From: Enoplolaimus lenunculus
Lineage: Eukaryota; Nematoda; Enoplea; Enoplida; Thoracostomopsidae
Direction: 5' to 3'
NCBI GenBank assembly: GCA_030248215.1
Contig: JASANG010000605.1
Span: 1 to 64,000, forward strand
DNA length: 64,000 bases
Shown here: in pieces, positions 35,099 to 47,908 of the stretch
How positions within the stretch are numbered: the first letter of the stretch is position 1
Layout of the letters: each line of letters begins with the position of its first letter
Translations under genes and position numbers: made by a program
Notes under the pieces: model-generated
Told to the model about the DNA's origin: nothing
Seen by the model: the letters and a program-made list of their open reading frames with translations, nothing else
Databases searched by the model: none

Positions 35099-36344
35099 TT
35101 TTAAACACTCTACTTAAAATACTTTAGTTATATTTACTAACTATTTTACGTATAACTGTACTAAATATTGAGCAAATATTTGCTTAAATAATGTAAATAA
35201 GTAAAACTACTGCTGTTATTTCCTGATTAAATTAAGTAAATGTAAAGCTAAGGAATTTTATGTTTGCTTAAAATTAAGTAAAACCGACACTTAATTCGCA
35301 ACAGTTTTACTTAATATTAAGTATATTTTTGGTGAGTACTTGCAAGTGCACTTGGTGTGATGCTGATGTATTTTTGCAGCTCTAGCTAGTAGTCATTAAA
35401 ATATTAGGTTTCGCAGTAGCATTGTGGGCCGACTTTTGAAAATGAAAACATCGGTTTTAGCCGCAGAAATAAAATATAGTGTTCGTGTTTTTAGTCCAGA
35501 TTTGCAAATTATATACGTCAAGATTTTCTAGACATATTTTTTGTAAGCATCGCGGAAAATCAGATCCTTAATTATTCACAATGATCACGGTATTTTTTGT
35601 AATGGTGCATGGACATTTTGTTGTCGTTTTTATGAGTAAATGTGATTTTCTTTGATTTAATTAATGAGTTGCGAATATACAATTTTGACTACATCTAATG
35701 ATATTTATGCTTTTTAACCAAGAGTACTTTATTCAGCCGAGGTCCCCAAATCATGGCGGATCCTGAGGTGAATCAATTTGGTATTAAAAATGATTTTCAT
35801 TTTGCTAAATGTAAGTAAGCAATAAAATCTACGAAGTGTTGCCATAGGGGCTCATTCTTACAAAACACCGAAAGGGTATGTTCATGGTTGTACCATCAGA
35901 AAATTACGAAATTGTCCCGGATGTCCCCAAAAGAATATATACTTAGAGGATATTCCTAAAAGAATATACTTAAAGAATATGCCGACTGACTCGATAAAAC
36001 TGTAATTCAAAGCTGTCTCGGCTGTTCGGCTCAAAGATTTGAATTAAACCGTTTTTCTGCGGAACAGCAAAGCTAAGCTTTACATCAGGTTCCACGCACG
36101 GTGCAACTGGAGGTAAAAAATGCCGGGGGTAAACCAAATTTGTCGGAACCGATGGTAATTGAGGCGAAATTGATATTTTAAATGATGTTTAATTTGCTAG
36201 TAAGCATAAATCTGTATGATGATGTTAAATCTGATGTTTTTACGCCTAGTGTTTTAGATCTCGGTAAGTTTTTCCTCAAAATTGTACCAAGAATTACAAA
36301 CGAAACGCACCACCAAACATAAACTATCTTCCAAAACGATCAGG

Positions 36345-36475
36345 GGTGGAACGTGTTTCTTCAGAACTGCAAACGAGTAAGCTTAATAAGGTTTAGAATA
36401 TTTTTTGCTTAGGCTTGGGTGTAAGCTCATTCTTGCAAAGCTTATATGAATATGCTTATACTAATGTTACGTCCT
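36345..36475 (-). repeat. Degenerate copy of the telomere-like MITE
   Basis: GGTGGAACGTGTTTCTTCAG, GTAAGCTTAATAAGG and TTGCTTAGGCTTGGGTGTAA follow the same order as the copy at 6014-6189, with further decay. Confidence 0.45.
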
Positions 36476-37723
36476 TTTCTATGCATTGGCCAAATTTTGT
36501 TAAACTGCAAAATTTCACTACCAAAATTGCCGGAACCTTAGAAGTGCTACCGGAACCTCCGGCAGAAGTTCTGCTGGAGCCGGAAGTCGATTTTCTGAAT
36601 AAGCCGTGGGCAGACCTCCTGTTGTACTCTGGTTCCAGGCTCTGTCATGAAATACAATGGTGTGAAGCTGTCGCGGATGTCCCAGAACGTAAAACCCGAA
36701 GCTGTCCCAGCAAAGCCCAAGGTTTTGAAGTTGTGCCAGCAGAGCGCAAGGTTTTGAAGCTGTCCTAGCAAAACATGGACTCGAAGTTGTCGCGGTAGTG
36801 CTTGCTATTCCAGCGACAACGCAGGTCGATGCTATTTTCCTGGATGTCTGAGCAAAAATACATTTGTAGGAGTGTTTAACACTCCAATATTATTGCAATC
36901 ATTGGAATACAGGACACCCCTCAGAGTAACATTGGCTCATGAAATGATGCTCAAATTACTTATCGTTGGTGTTCCGGCTTTACTAATATAGATTTATGAA
37001 ATAGACTTTAGAACATGAAAAACGAAGTAACTAATTGTGCCAAGCGTGCACGAACAACGAATGCGTTAGAAATGAGCTCAAAGACGTCGAAATACGATGT
37101 AAGCTTCATAAAATAATTCCCATGTAAAAATACTAGAGTAACTCGAATAAGAGGGGAACTGATATTTACATGGCCTCTCCAGAGGGTACCTCCCTGTTAT
37201 TCGGTTACGGACTGTTATTTATTTTTAACCCACGCTCTGCCGTCCTTCGTCACCACAATCCGTTAAATTAAACATTTGTCTTGTATCAAGGGTAGACCGT
37301 TAATACAAGGTTAAACTTAGGAATGTACTTTCAAAACTTAAGTATGCTACATAGTTTTGAACTCAGCTTTATTTGAGCCTGGAGTCGTGCTCTACAATTA
37401 GGGATAATTGTCATTTATGGAATCTAATTAGGATTTAGGGACTCTGCCCGCTTACGAACTCTTATTAGGTATACGGACTCCTATTGCTTAGGACTCAAAA
37501 TGGAGAACTCATCTTAGGCGCCAGCTTACTAAGGCTTATATTTACAAACTTAAATCCTAAGCTTCCCAGTCCTGACTCCTCCAATTTGTTTGTCTCCCAC
37601 TGGGCATAACATTATATAATTAACAGGGGCTAAAGAATTTATAACTATGCATTTATTTATCAATATGCATAGACCGTACTAACGTAGCGTTTGTTTCATT
37701 TGCATATTCTGTATCAGACTGTA

Positions 37724-38748
37724 ACCCAATGGCGGCTCCATGGTGCTCGGCCGTGGCCCCCCAACAGGATCTCAGCAAAGTTTATTTTAGGAATCAGGTT
37801 AACAGATGCGCACGCAGACAAAATGTGTGAGACGCAATGTCAACCGCAAACGGGATATACCGTTGAAACAGAACCCACCGAAATTTGGCAATGCGTCTGG
37901 CTTCTCGCTCGCTTCGCTCGCGAGTTTTTTTATACTATTCCACCTTCCCGTAATTCTTTAGTGGCTTCACACACTGCACAAACCTTAAAATAACCACCAG
38001 GTTGCTAAATGTTAACATATTTTCTCGCTTGCTATGCTCGCTGGCCTACAATTTTAGATAATATAAGTCACCCGAAATGAAATATTCTTGAACAATAATA
38101 AAACCAGTTTTGGAGTGAGGTTTGCCGTGTGCTGCCTCCCCTGGTTAACGCATATATGAACAATTAAAATATGAGCTGTTCAGCTACTTTAGCAGGAAAT
38201 GTCAGAAAAATGCGCATGTGATTCATTGTAAACATGGGCACATTTACTAGATCCACCATTTTGCAACTTTTGTGTGAAATTGTTTTTGGGTGTCTTCACA
38301 GCTATCAAACACGAGCATGAGCTCAGACAACCTCAGATTAAACACCAAAATTATGGATCTACCTCTACGTTGGGGGCCCGCAACTTGGAGTTGGGGTGGA
38401 ACCCATCCTGTCTGCTCCGACACTGGGATTATAGTGCAAAAAAGAACATGAGACGTGTTCAATGGAAGGGATAGGTGAGAGTGGGATATATTCCCTATGT
38501 GTACCAAAATTTTACTCAGACATAACCCGGAAGTCGCAAAATTTCTTATACACGAGGGGTTATGCCGTTTTATTTGTGATTATCTCAGTTGAACAGTCGT
38601 ACTCTTTAGTATTTCATGTTATTGCAATAATTCGTGGTTTGCGCGTGGATTCACGTACACGGTCCGCAATGTGTTGAACAAAAATACGTTTGTTACCAGT
38701 AACATTTTGGCGCCCTCCCCATTCTGAGATCCTGGATCCGCCAGTGCT
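37724..38748. mobile_element. hAT-like non-autonomous element
   Basis: The left end CAATGGCGGCTCCATGG and the reverse-complemented right end CACTGGCGGATCCAGGATCT are imperfect inverted repeats of the common CAGTGGCGGATCC type. Flanking 8-mers CTGTAACC and CTCTCACC agree at 6 of 8 positions, suggesting an old insertion. No transposase is recognisable. Confidence 0.5.
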
Positions 38749-39321
38749 CTCACCAGTCACCACATAAAGTTTCGCACGAAATCATAAATGGTTAAAAATA
38801 GTAGTCACAAAATAAAGCATTTGTCAAAGTTTGAAATTACAAAATTCAATTCATCATTTCTCAAGCCTCATATTGTTATGCGTTAAGAATATGAGGTTCC
38901 CTTTGCTCATAAATATGAAATACAATCGGAATATGTTTATTTGACAACTGTATTTACGTAATGCATGAATTATGGCCATATTCACGAGATATAAGTCATA
39001 GGCCAAATTGCTACTTATTCAGGCAAACTTAGTAAAATTGGTCTAGTTCCGTTTGGCTAAGTAGAAATTGTAAGATGTCTCAGAATAACAATAAAGTAGA
39101 ACCAATTTTGATTAGTTGTCTATGACGCGTTCAATTAAATCTAACTGTACAATAAGTCTAAAACTAGTTTTAGCTTAGCCCAAACCACTTTCACATAAAC
39201 CAGTAAATTGGTGTAGGTCAAGTATAGTTGGCCTGAAAAGTGCCTTAGCGTACGACATCAACATTGCGTGTGCGGTGATTTTACGCCGCACGTTTTGTTC
39301 ATCTGTTTATTTTGTTCAAAG

Positions 39322-42300
39322 GACACACCGGATTACTTAATTCCGGAATTGCTGAAGCAATTTTATTGGCTCGGATGGGTTACTGGAACTGGTGGCGGAA
39401 TTAGCATTCGCAAAAATGATCACATTTATATTGCGCCTTCTGGTGTTCAAAAAGAACGTGTTCAGGCAAGTTTTGGTTGTTGACAGTTTTATGGTACCGT
39501 GTCCATCACATCCCACTAGAAGAGCCTTGATCGTTCGTAGGCCCTTATTTGATCTAATTCTTATATATTACTTATGGTAGCTGTATTTATGTATAATAAT
39601 GCAACTTCCACAATAACATGCGTACACCAGGTGTGGCTTCAGTATCCAGGATACTCAAGCATTATGGTTTCAGTGTCCTGGACACTTAAGCCAAAAAAAC
39701 TTCAGTATCCGGTACATTGAAGCCAAAACGCTTCAGTGTCCAGGATACTGAAGCTTTTTTGGCTTCAGTGCCCGGGACACGGAAGCTTTTTGGCTTCAGT
39801 CTCCTGGACACGAAGCCAAAAAGCTTCAGTATTTCGGGTAATGAAGGCAAAAAAAGCTTCAGTGTCCCGGATATTGAAGCTTTTTGGCCTCTGCTTCCAG
39901 GATACTGAAGCTTTTTGGCTTCAGTGTCCATGACACTACCCTATTAAAAGTCACCTGGTGTAGGCATGTTATTGTGGAAATTGCATTACGACTTCGATTT
40001 CATTGTGAATGCGACCAAAACTATAAAAATTGCAATGTATACTAAAATCTACGATTCTTCGCTGGTTTAAGTATTTATGATATATTCGTTAAATTTAACA
40101 TTAATTTGTGGATTTCCGTGATTAACAGCGAGTATCGCGGATTTGCCTATGTTGTGTTGCAATAACAACGCGGCGGGTTCTCGAAATGTAGCCTCGCCTG
40201 AAATTATTGACACTGTAATTCCACCAAATAGATTTTTGCAGCGGCATGCGGTGACGTGCGGCAGCGGGCACAGTAAAGTATAGTGCAACCCTTACACTTC
40301 AGTTTGCGTTACGGGTCGTAACGTTTGAAAGGACACTGTAAACTATTTATGTTGCAGCTGTATGTTGTTTGTCAAAAGTTAGTACAATGCAATATGCATG
40401 TTATACTATATTCTGTGTTATGCTATTGTTTTCAGGCTGAAGACTTGTTTGTCCAAGATTTAGACGAAAATGATATTAGATTACCAGAGCCTAGAAATGG
40501 TGTTACACTCACAAAAAGCCAATGCACTCCATTGTTTATGCTTGCGTATCAAATGCGAAGTTAGTAACGAGATGTGTTTAAAGAGTCAGCTGTATGTTAT
40601 TATTCGTGAAAAATTCCACCATATGCATCAGTAGCTGAACACAGAGATGTTTTGAACAAAACTTATGCTTATAAAATTACATTTTACCGTAAGATACAAA
40701 AGAGCATATGTTGGACTCTTAACCACAAAACGTTCGTTAAACGGCAGAACGAAACTTAACGTCACAACTGATGAAACTTTGCAGCTACTGTAACTCAAAC
40801 TTCTAATATGTATATTCAGAATAGCTTCAAAAAATTATCAAAGCAATTGTGATACGAAAGATTTCTTGACAAGGAACGACCAGCAATAATTTCTGGCAGA
40901 CAGCAGAACAAAGTCAACGTTTTTACACATGCATTCTATTTGAATTGAAATGTAATATTCAATATAACATGGCAGTGTTTGTGCGGAAAAAAGACGTACG
41001 CTACAGTTCCTGCTGTGATATCTCCGTAAATTCGAAAAATTGTGTTTGACAATTTTAGACGCTGGGGCTGTGATTCATACGCATTGCAAATACGCAAATT
41101 TAATTACACTGCTTACGAAAGGCAGCGAATTTCGAATTAGCCATCAAGAAATGATTAAAGGTATTCGGAATCAAGTAACTGGTAAATCAAAGCGGTTTGA
41201 CGATAACCTCATTGTACCGATTATTGAAAACACTTGTGTTGAAGCTGATTTAAAAGTAAGTATTGCATAGAAATTACGATGTTGATTTTTCGACGAGTTT
41301 TCAATTGATGCTTCAAAATAAATAATTAATTAACAGCATAACTCTAAATTTTTAACTGGGACTGAGGTTTGACTAGCCCCTTTCCTAACGGCACATCGTC
41401 CTCAAATACATTATACTTCAAAAATATTATAACTTACATGATAAAGTAGTGTACAAATCCAAGTCGTACCTTAACACCAAGTTCAACATGTTTTGGTCCA
41501 ATTAATTGTGCGAATTTGGATGCCACCCACAGTATACCAAGGAAAATGGAAATGTGGATCAATTTAAATCAACCAATACAGTATACACTGACATTCGCAA
41601 GTAGATTAAACATGTGTCCAGTTCAATTCATGTCACTGTTAACAGCGTTTATTGCTTTATCTATTATTATTGGGAGCATTTGTTACTGCCGAAAGAAAAT
41701 GCGATGTGGTTATCAAGAAATCAAGTCTCAACCTGATTAACTCAGTCGAATGTTGTTTACAATCTTATTTAAACACAATATCGCAAACACATTTATAAAA
41801 AACATCACTGAAATCAATACCGCTAATGACATGTTCACTAGTAGTGCAGTTGTTTTATCTGGTTTCTGACACTTTATCAGTCCCGGTTTTCTCTATTTTA
41901 CGTTAGTCTTATTTTTATTTTGGTACTGAGCGGTTCGTAAAAGTTGTGTCACCCTTGCTCTGGTTTTGTGTTCAGCTTGCTGGAACGCCGCAACAGTTTA
42001 TTTGCTTGTATTCAAAACGAACATGTAATATCAATGCAAGTTTCTAGGAGTCAATGGCTGAATGCATGACAAAGTACCCAGAAACTTGTGCCGTCCTGGT
42101 CCGTCAACATGGCGTTTACGTTTGGGGCGGTACATGGCAACAAGCAAAATCCATGTGTGTAGTTTGTCTTAGTAATATTTTCTATATATGATGTCGGGTG
42201 TAATATTCCTTCCATTTACTTTAAATCGAATAGAAGATTGTTAGAATCCAGTTTGATGTATAGATTGCTGGCTGTTCGTCTGTTTTTTTCGCATTTATAA

Positions 42301-42412
42301 CCACTCAACTACTCGTAGAAATATTGTTTATTTTAGCTGCGAATGTTATCATTATTTGTTCGAAATTGCTTGCGATATGATTAAGCATGGTGTGCCTCTG
42401 GTGAAAGACTGA
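39322..42412 (+). CDS. APIP: Methylthioribulose-1-phosphate dehydratase (APIP)
   Basis: Cytosolic zinc enzyme of the methionine salvage pathway, class II aldolase fold. Five exons join in frame: 39322-39465, 40436-40559, 41059-41255, 42048-42154 and 42337-42412 (stop TGA). Signature segments: [20 protein letters not shown] followed by [27 protein letters not shown], zinc-binding HTH in [11 protein letters not shown], catalytic Glu in [15 protein letters not shown] and the third zinc ligand in [11 protein letters not shown]. The end is [18 protein letters not shown]. The first intron appears to use a GC donor (CAG|GCAAGT); the others are GT-AG. About 205 residues are visible against 242 in human. 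The N-terminal exon with the start codon, upstream of 39322, was not found. Downstream methionine-salvage enzymes are not present nearby. Confidence 0.94.
39599..39987. repeat. Foldback element with hairpin minisatellite (APIP intron 1)
   Basis: Inverted ends of about 37 bases: left AATGCAACTTCCACAATAAC then ATGCGTACACCAGGTG, right the near-exact complement. The interior (about 39640-39940) is an array of CTTCAGTGTCC and GGACACTGAAGC motifs that pair with each other, separated by AAAAAGC spacers. Confidence 0.85.
41516..41740 (+). other. Open frame with a membrane-like segment in an APIP intron
   Basis: 74 codons from the apparent start. It contains a 15-20-residue hydrophobic stretch ([15 protein letters not shown]) followed by a basic, Cys-containing tail ([14 protein letters not shown]), like the end of a single-pass membrane protein. 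It is on the APIP sense strand within intron 3 (41256-42047). No family is recognised, and it may be chance or an element remnant. Confidence 0.2.
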
Positions 42413-43688
42413 AACCTGGAGCGACTACAGTTGTCGGTATTAAAGTTCATAGTCCAAACCTAATTCAAGATATAATTGTGATTTTTAGCGTCAATAATTG
42501 ATAATTTGTCACTAGCTAATTGGACTAAGTTTGTATGAAAAGCTAATTTATACATACAACGCTTTTTGCTGTTGGGATTCGTTCACTAAGTGTTTTATAC
42601 TGAAGCGTTTTTAAAAGTGTACCTGATTTACATTCTGCAACTGGGCTGTAAACACAAGAGAATTTTTGGCACATTTATTTTGCGAAGTTGTGAATTGAAT
42701 AGTGATTCCTTCATTTGGGGTTAAAATGTATTTAGTATTTTCTGATGGTTAAAGGTTTTACATTTTAATTGGGCAATAGTATTTTTTAACTTGAAGTATA
42801 TAAATCATTTTGAGGATTATAACCTCATTCTAAAGATTTTTGTGAGCGAACGATATAATCCGTCCGTATTCTAGGATCCTGCAGGTTACCTATGTTCTAA
42901 AGTCTGTAAATAAATAGGTTTTTATCGTCTGTCCAGAATCTTTTCTAGTACACTCTTATATACGCCGCTGTATATGAAATGAATGTTTGTTTCGGTAGAG
43001 GGTTTTGTACTTGATATACTGATTCGCTACAATTTTGCGGTAAAAATTGAGAAAGTTAGTTATATCAAGAGTGGATAATGACATGAGTGTGCTACTCTTG
43101 GGGTCCCGCATAGTACAAAATGTGAAACCGGGCGTTCGTTTTTGGCTGACCCCCCTTGTTTAGAGAGGGTTGCTATCACAGGAATACCCGTAAATTTAAT
43201 TATAAAGGAAGCATGTTTGACGCTGCATACATAAAGTGCCATGGTTCGCACCGGTAGTACTCCCTCTGTATAAAGGGGGGGGTAGGGCAAAAAAGCAACG
43301 CGTGCAAGTTACATTTTTTCTGCACAGAATGTGCCAGTTTCACTGTCTTGTAAAAGAGTCATTATTAACTGTTGGTTATACTTATCGAATATGCTTGAAA
43401 TAGAAACTAATTTATATACATAAAAGTAAGTAATTGCAATGAAGTTCTAAAATAGTCTGGCGAAGAAATGTAGTACTTTGATTTATTGTATTTATTCAAT
43501 AAAACTATTTATATTGTTTAATTTGCTAGAATTTTGTTATGATTATAAAAACAAACCTGTGCTTTTGCAGTACAAGCATGGTCAAATCAGCGCAATGATG
43601 TTTGTGGCTTTTGCAGTAGCGTATCTGTAATTTGATTTCGTTAGGTATAACATTTTAAAGTTTTGTTGCAAACGAGCAAATTCTCGTA
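42413..43688. other. Downstream flank of APIP, nothing recognised
   Basis: AT-rich sequence, presumably starting with the APIP 3' untranslated region. A G/C-richer patch at about 43060-43290 has short inverted segments but no identifiable termini. No gene is supported. Confidence 0.4.
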
Positions 43689-44012
43689 CTGTATTGAGCC
43701 GAATAAGAGGGGGGTAATAAGAGGGGGTCCCCATTTGGAGTCCGAATCAATAGGAGTCCGTATCCCTAATAAGAGTCCGTAAGCGGATAGGGTCTCTAAA
43801 CCCTAATTAGAGTCCATAAATGTCAGTCAACCCTAACTAAACAAATAAACGTTTAATTCAACGGATAATTGCAGTACCGGATATATATCAGTAACGAAAG
43901 GCGGCGGAGAGTGGGTTAGAAATAAATAACAGTCCATAACCGAATAACAAGGGGGCACCCTCTGAAAAAACCAAATAAATATCAGTCCCCCATCTTATTC
44001 GGGTCAATACAG
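43689..44012. mobile_element. Tc1/mariner-like MITE, CGAATAAGAGGGG family
   Basis: Termini CTGTATTGAGCCGAATAAGA and TTATTCGGGTCAATACAG are inverted repeats, flanked on both sides by TA. Interior repeats such as AAGAGTCCGTAAGCGGATA and CCCTAATTAGAGTCC are shared with 50575-51011. Confidence 0.75.
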
Positions 44013-44105
44013 TATACCTTAGGAACCAGCACCTTATGGCAGAGGCGGTCAATGTATATACATATTTTCTGTAGGCCGGTCGTTGTGGTTGTTGGCCCAT
44101 GTATA

Positions 44106-44272
44106 GAACAGGGCCGGAACAGTATTATAAGCATATTCCTAAGCCTATGTCTAAGCGTAAGGATTAGTCTATTCATAAGCCTAAGGCTAAGCCTAAGTTT
44201 AAGCAAAAAAGTCAATCTAAAGCTTAAACTGACAGTATTAGATCCCCGCCGGAAAACGACCCAGCCCTGTTC
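44106..44272 (+). repeat. MITE with telomere-like array, plus-strand copy
   Basis: Termini GAACAGGGCCGG and CCAGCCCTGTTC are inverted repeats. Inside, CCTAAG/GCCTAAG hexamers (complement of TTAGGC) form two imperfect blocks. GTCAATCTAAAGCTTAAACT marks the 3' part, as in the copy at 48657. Confidence 0.8.
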
Positions 44273-45900
44273 CATTGAAACTCAAGCGGATCCACGATTT
44301 TCAAGTGTCTAAGAATACCCTTTGCGCTCGGAACTTTTACAGTTTTTGAACGCGTTTGTAAGTAACTTTTTCCGTATTTTAAGTTTCACCAATTGCGCCG
44401 ACAATACAAAATTTTTGAACTTGCGCGGCAACACCTTTATTTTTCACATATTTCTGCAAGAAACATATTTAAAGCATCAAATGGACTTCAACACGTCAGG
44501 GCTGATGAAGGAGAATACATACTTCCATCTCCACTGGATCCGACACTGCCTAAATATCGTACGCTGTCATGAAACAAACGAATGCATGCAGTTCTACACG
44601 TCAGAAAGAAATTTTCAACTGACCAAAAATGTTCACTATTTTATTGCAGAAAGTAGAAAGTTCGTCTGTACCGATGGTTTTAGTTGTCAACTTATATAAG
44701 AAACCGCTTGGCATACGAATCACCTATATTTCGCACAGACTATCACCGCTTCGACATACACTCACAGTTTTTTTTTTTATTTTTTATGCTCTGTGGTGTA
44801 TTTTTGGTGTGTGCGTTTCAAGTTTATCCAAAAAAATAGCCAGCGTACATAATATATACACATGCTTTTGCCATAGTATTCATTCATTCTTGGGCCTCCT
44901 GGTTTTCCACTGCAAGTTGCTTAGGCCTGTGTTTTGTGTCGGCGAATAACCTTCGGATTGGCCTGAGTTCACTACGGTTTCGCAGCCAGTGAACGGGCAG
45001 AGTATCTAAGCGCATCAACCGCTCAAAAATATATTACCTCCCGCCATTTAAACTGTGCAACTTCGCTTGTAAGTCATATGAAATCCTTGCATACCTCTCC
45101 TGAAAATGTTTTAGCCACGCCTGACATGTTGAGCAGGCTACAACCCCGTTTGGGTACAAAGAAGCTATTTATCCGCCAAGATTGTTTAGCTTGTTTTAAG
45201 CGTTTGTTCACGCAAGTTGAACGTTTTTTGTCGTGCGATTTACTAATTACGACCGCCTGCAACCGATGTTTTTTGTTTTACTTCGAGTTGCTTTTCAACA
45301 TGCTTCAGAACAAATAAAATACTTGTTTGGTTCACAGAAATTGAATTGATCGAAGGAGAGTTTGATATATTGAGCGATTTTACCTGACTGTTTCGTGCCT
45401 TCACATTATAGCATATATAAACTGTAACAAAATCAAACTACCGTTCACAAATGTAAAACTGCGAAATAGCAAATTTGAAATTATATACTAAAGGCGGTCG
45501 CTGCGTGAAAATTGGTTTTTCGAGGACCAAACGGAAAACGGGTTTATTTTAGTTTATTTTAATAATAAACAATCGCACCTATGACCGCTGTGGGAGTTGG
45601 TTTGAAATGTCAACAGTATGTGAGAACGAGAGCACTTTCCGGTTCAGCTTTTATTGTAGCGATATTGCGTTTGAGTATGTTTTAGACGATTGCTATTATT
45701 TTGTATTTTAGACGAATGTGTAGCAAAATATATGCCTAATGCGTATGTGTGAAATATATTTCTGTCAGCCGATAACTTTTAGACGGCAGCATTAAAATGG
45801 TATAAATAATTGGTTTTGATGACCGTGACAACACTGATATCTGAGTTTTTTGCTAATCTGAAACTTTTTGCGTTCACCATGGGGTGCACATTCTAGGCAT
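44273..45900. other. Intergenic stretch with an unsupported 125-codon frame
   Basis: A 125-residue plus-strand frame at 44322-44699 (Phe/Asn/Cys-rich, with KHQMDFNTSGLMKENTYF) has no recognised motif and no supporting splice signals. The remainder is AT-rich background. Confidence 0.3.
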
Positions 45901-46223
45901 CAGGGTTCTAAAATGGAACTAGATTTTTCGGAAGCGGAATCGGAATCGAATTTTTCTGTCGGAACCGGAATCGGAATCGGAATTGGAATCAAGTTTTACT
46001 AATTGTATTAAAACGTTAAAGGTGTTTGACTTGTAACTTTTGTTGCAGTATGCCTGTTTCCGTTACCGTTACTGTTCACAGTTTCAGTAAAAATTGTTTA
46101 AGAAAAAACCAACAGAACAATTGAAAATGAGCCAAACAAAACGAAACAAGTAAAATCTGCCGGGATCGAAATCTGAAGTAAAATTTTGCCGGAATTGTAG
46201 CCGGAATCGGAATTGAATCCCTG
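45901..46223. mobile_element. hAT-like MITE with GGAATCGG repeats
   Basis: Left end CAGGGTTCTAAAATGGAAC, right end GAATTGAATCCCTG. Flanking 8-mers CTAGGCAT and CTAGGTAT match at 7 of 8 positions. GGAATCGGAATCGG runs lie at both ends. Confidence 0.8.
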
Positions 46224-47448
46224 CTAGGTATATCTATTCCGAAGGCTTAAACTAATAATTGATGAAAACGGGAAGTGCATTTTCAAAAAATGTACCCAAA
46301 CTTTGAAGAGATTGGCGACAAACACCAAAGCAATTAATGTTTGAAAAATATCCACCTGAGAATCTGAAGTTTTATTAAAAAAATATGGAATAACAGTTGC
46401 GAATACGGTTGAATTTGGTCAATAACTTATCCTCTGGAAAATAAAGATACATCCAGTATCACCGACTTTATGCAGGCAAAGTCGTGGCAATTGACACCTC
46501 AATCTTATTCCGGTTCGGGTTATTCCAGCAGCATCTGTTTGGCACCGGAACGGTAAAACTTTGTCAGTCGTCTCTAATCGAGGAAAAGTGCTAGTAAGGT
46601 GCACCAGAAAGTGTTGCTGGTGCGTACCCTCATTATTGTAACGTATCTACTTTACGCCGTTGAGAATATTTGTTTTAGCTAAATCATTGATCTAAAGACG
46701 AATGCAAATACTGATTTTGCAGTTTTTTTGGCAAATGAACCAGGCCGTAGATATTGCAAATTCAAATCTAAAAAGATATACCAGAATGTGTATTTTTTCG
46801 CGTAAACGTTCTTATAAGCAGAGTGGTTTTTCGACAACTTGCGATTTTTCGGCTTCGGATTTAGTCAAATACAGTGGACAATGCTGAGCGTTAGTAACTT
46901 CTCGCGTTAGAAATAACCAAATAACTCATAATAAAGCATATAAAGTCAGGCATTAAACGTTATAAAACACATTTTCTATAGATCAGTGCAACTAGTGAAA
47001 TTTGGTGGAGATTGTTCGCTTGATGAAACGCTTTCGATATAATTCTTGAAATTGCATGCTATAAGCAATACCTGTGGTTTTTGACAATGGGCTGCCTAAT
47101 AAATGTGCGCATAGTATACTCCAGATAATTATTCTTTATGATATAAATAATTAATCTGTTTATCAATTTTCAATCATAATTTGGTCTAGTGCACCTTTAA
47201 GTGAAGAGCTAGAAATTAGGTAGCTTTAAGGGCCTGGAGGATATTACGCAAGTTAAATAAAATATTTGTTATGCGGTGCCGTACAACACTATGTGCCAGT
47301 GTGCGTATGATGTTGCACTGTGTAGGTCGGCACCAAATCACGCTAGGTGGCATTAAAATAAATCAAAAGCATAGCGGAGGACCATCCTGACAAAATATTA
47401 CCCGCTATTGTAGTAGGTACAAAACGTATTCCAATATGCCACAGCTAT

Positions 47449-47908
47449 AATGTATGCACGCATGTCATACATGTTTGTCCGTGCGTATATGCAAAATGCG
47501 TTGCACTATATAGTATGCCTGCCGGCAGCATACTGTCGACCAGGGCTAGCGCAGCCACCCCCCATACCCCCCTTTGGAGGATCCCCACCCCTAAAAGGCC
47601 CCCCACCGTAACCGGTTGAAACAAAAACCGCTTAAGTTTTAAAATGCGCTTGGATTTCTCGATCGCTTCGCTCGCGAGTTTGAGGGACCCACCCTGGAAT
47701 TTGAGGGAACCCCCACCCCTGCTAGCTCCTGCACTGCAGTCGACATATATAGTCGACGATAAAAGTAGTTGAAGAGACGAGCTACGTTGCGCAGTGAAAC
47801 AGCGTCTGCAAGACACGCAGAAGTTCGCTAGTTGGAATCCACGCGCAACCCACTTTCTCAGCTGCTTAGTAAAAGGTCTGAAGTTCCGGTTCCTACCTAG
47901 ACTGACAA
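47449..47908 (+). repeat. Old SINE copy with a nested MITE
   Basis: This is the opposite orientation of the family at 20305-21966. The palindromic part (GTCGACATATATAGTCGAC) comes first, then a degraded tRNA-like head, then a tail ending CCTACCTAGACTGACAA. It is split by the element at 47541-47736. Confidence 0.7.
47541..47736. mobile_element. Short hAT-like MITE inserted in a SINE
   Basis: Starts CAGGGCTAGCGCAGCC and ends GCTAGCTCCTGCACTG, with inverted C- and G-rich subtermini. Flanking 8-mers CTGTCGAC and CAGTCGAC match at 7 of 8 positions, splitting the SINE's GTCGAC palindrome. Confidence 0.7.

Larger units (their letters stand above)
33593..39321. other. Intergenic stretch between HDAC and APIP, repeats only
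   Basis: No coding gene is supported. Contents listed separately: a CCGGGTCCGG-rich element (34662-35098), a degenerate telomere-like MITE (36345-36475), a CGAATAAGAGGGG-type remnant (about 37130-37570) and a hAT-like element (37724-38748). APIP's N-terminal exon should lie near the right end but was not identified. Confidence 0.5.

Noticed and set aside
39686-39933. Overlapping repetitive frames on both strands
   Set aside because: They are translations of the hairpin minisatellite inside the APIP intron foldback element.
44322-44699. 125-codon frame beside a telomere-like MITE
   Set aside because: No family, no splice context, composition close to random AT-rich sequence.
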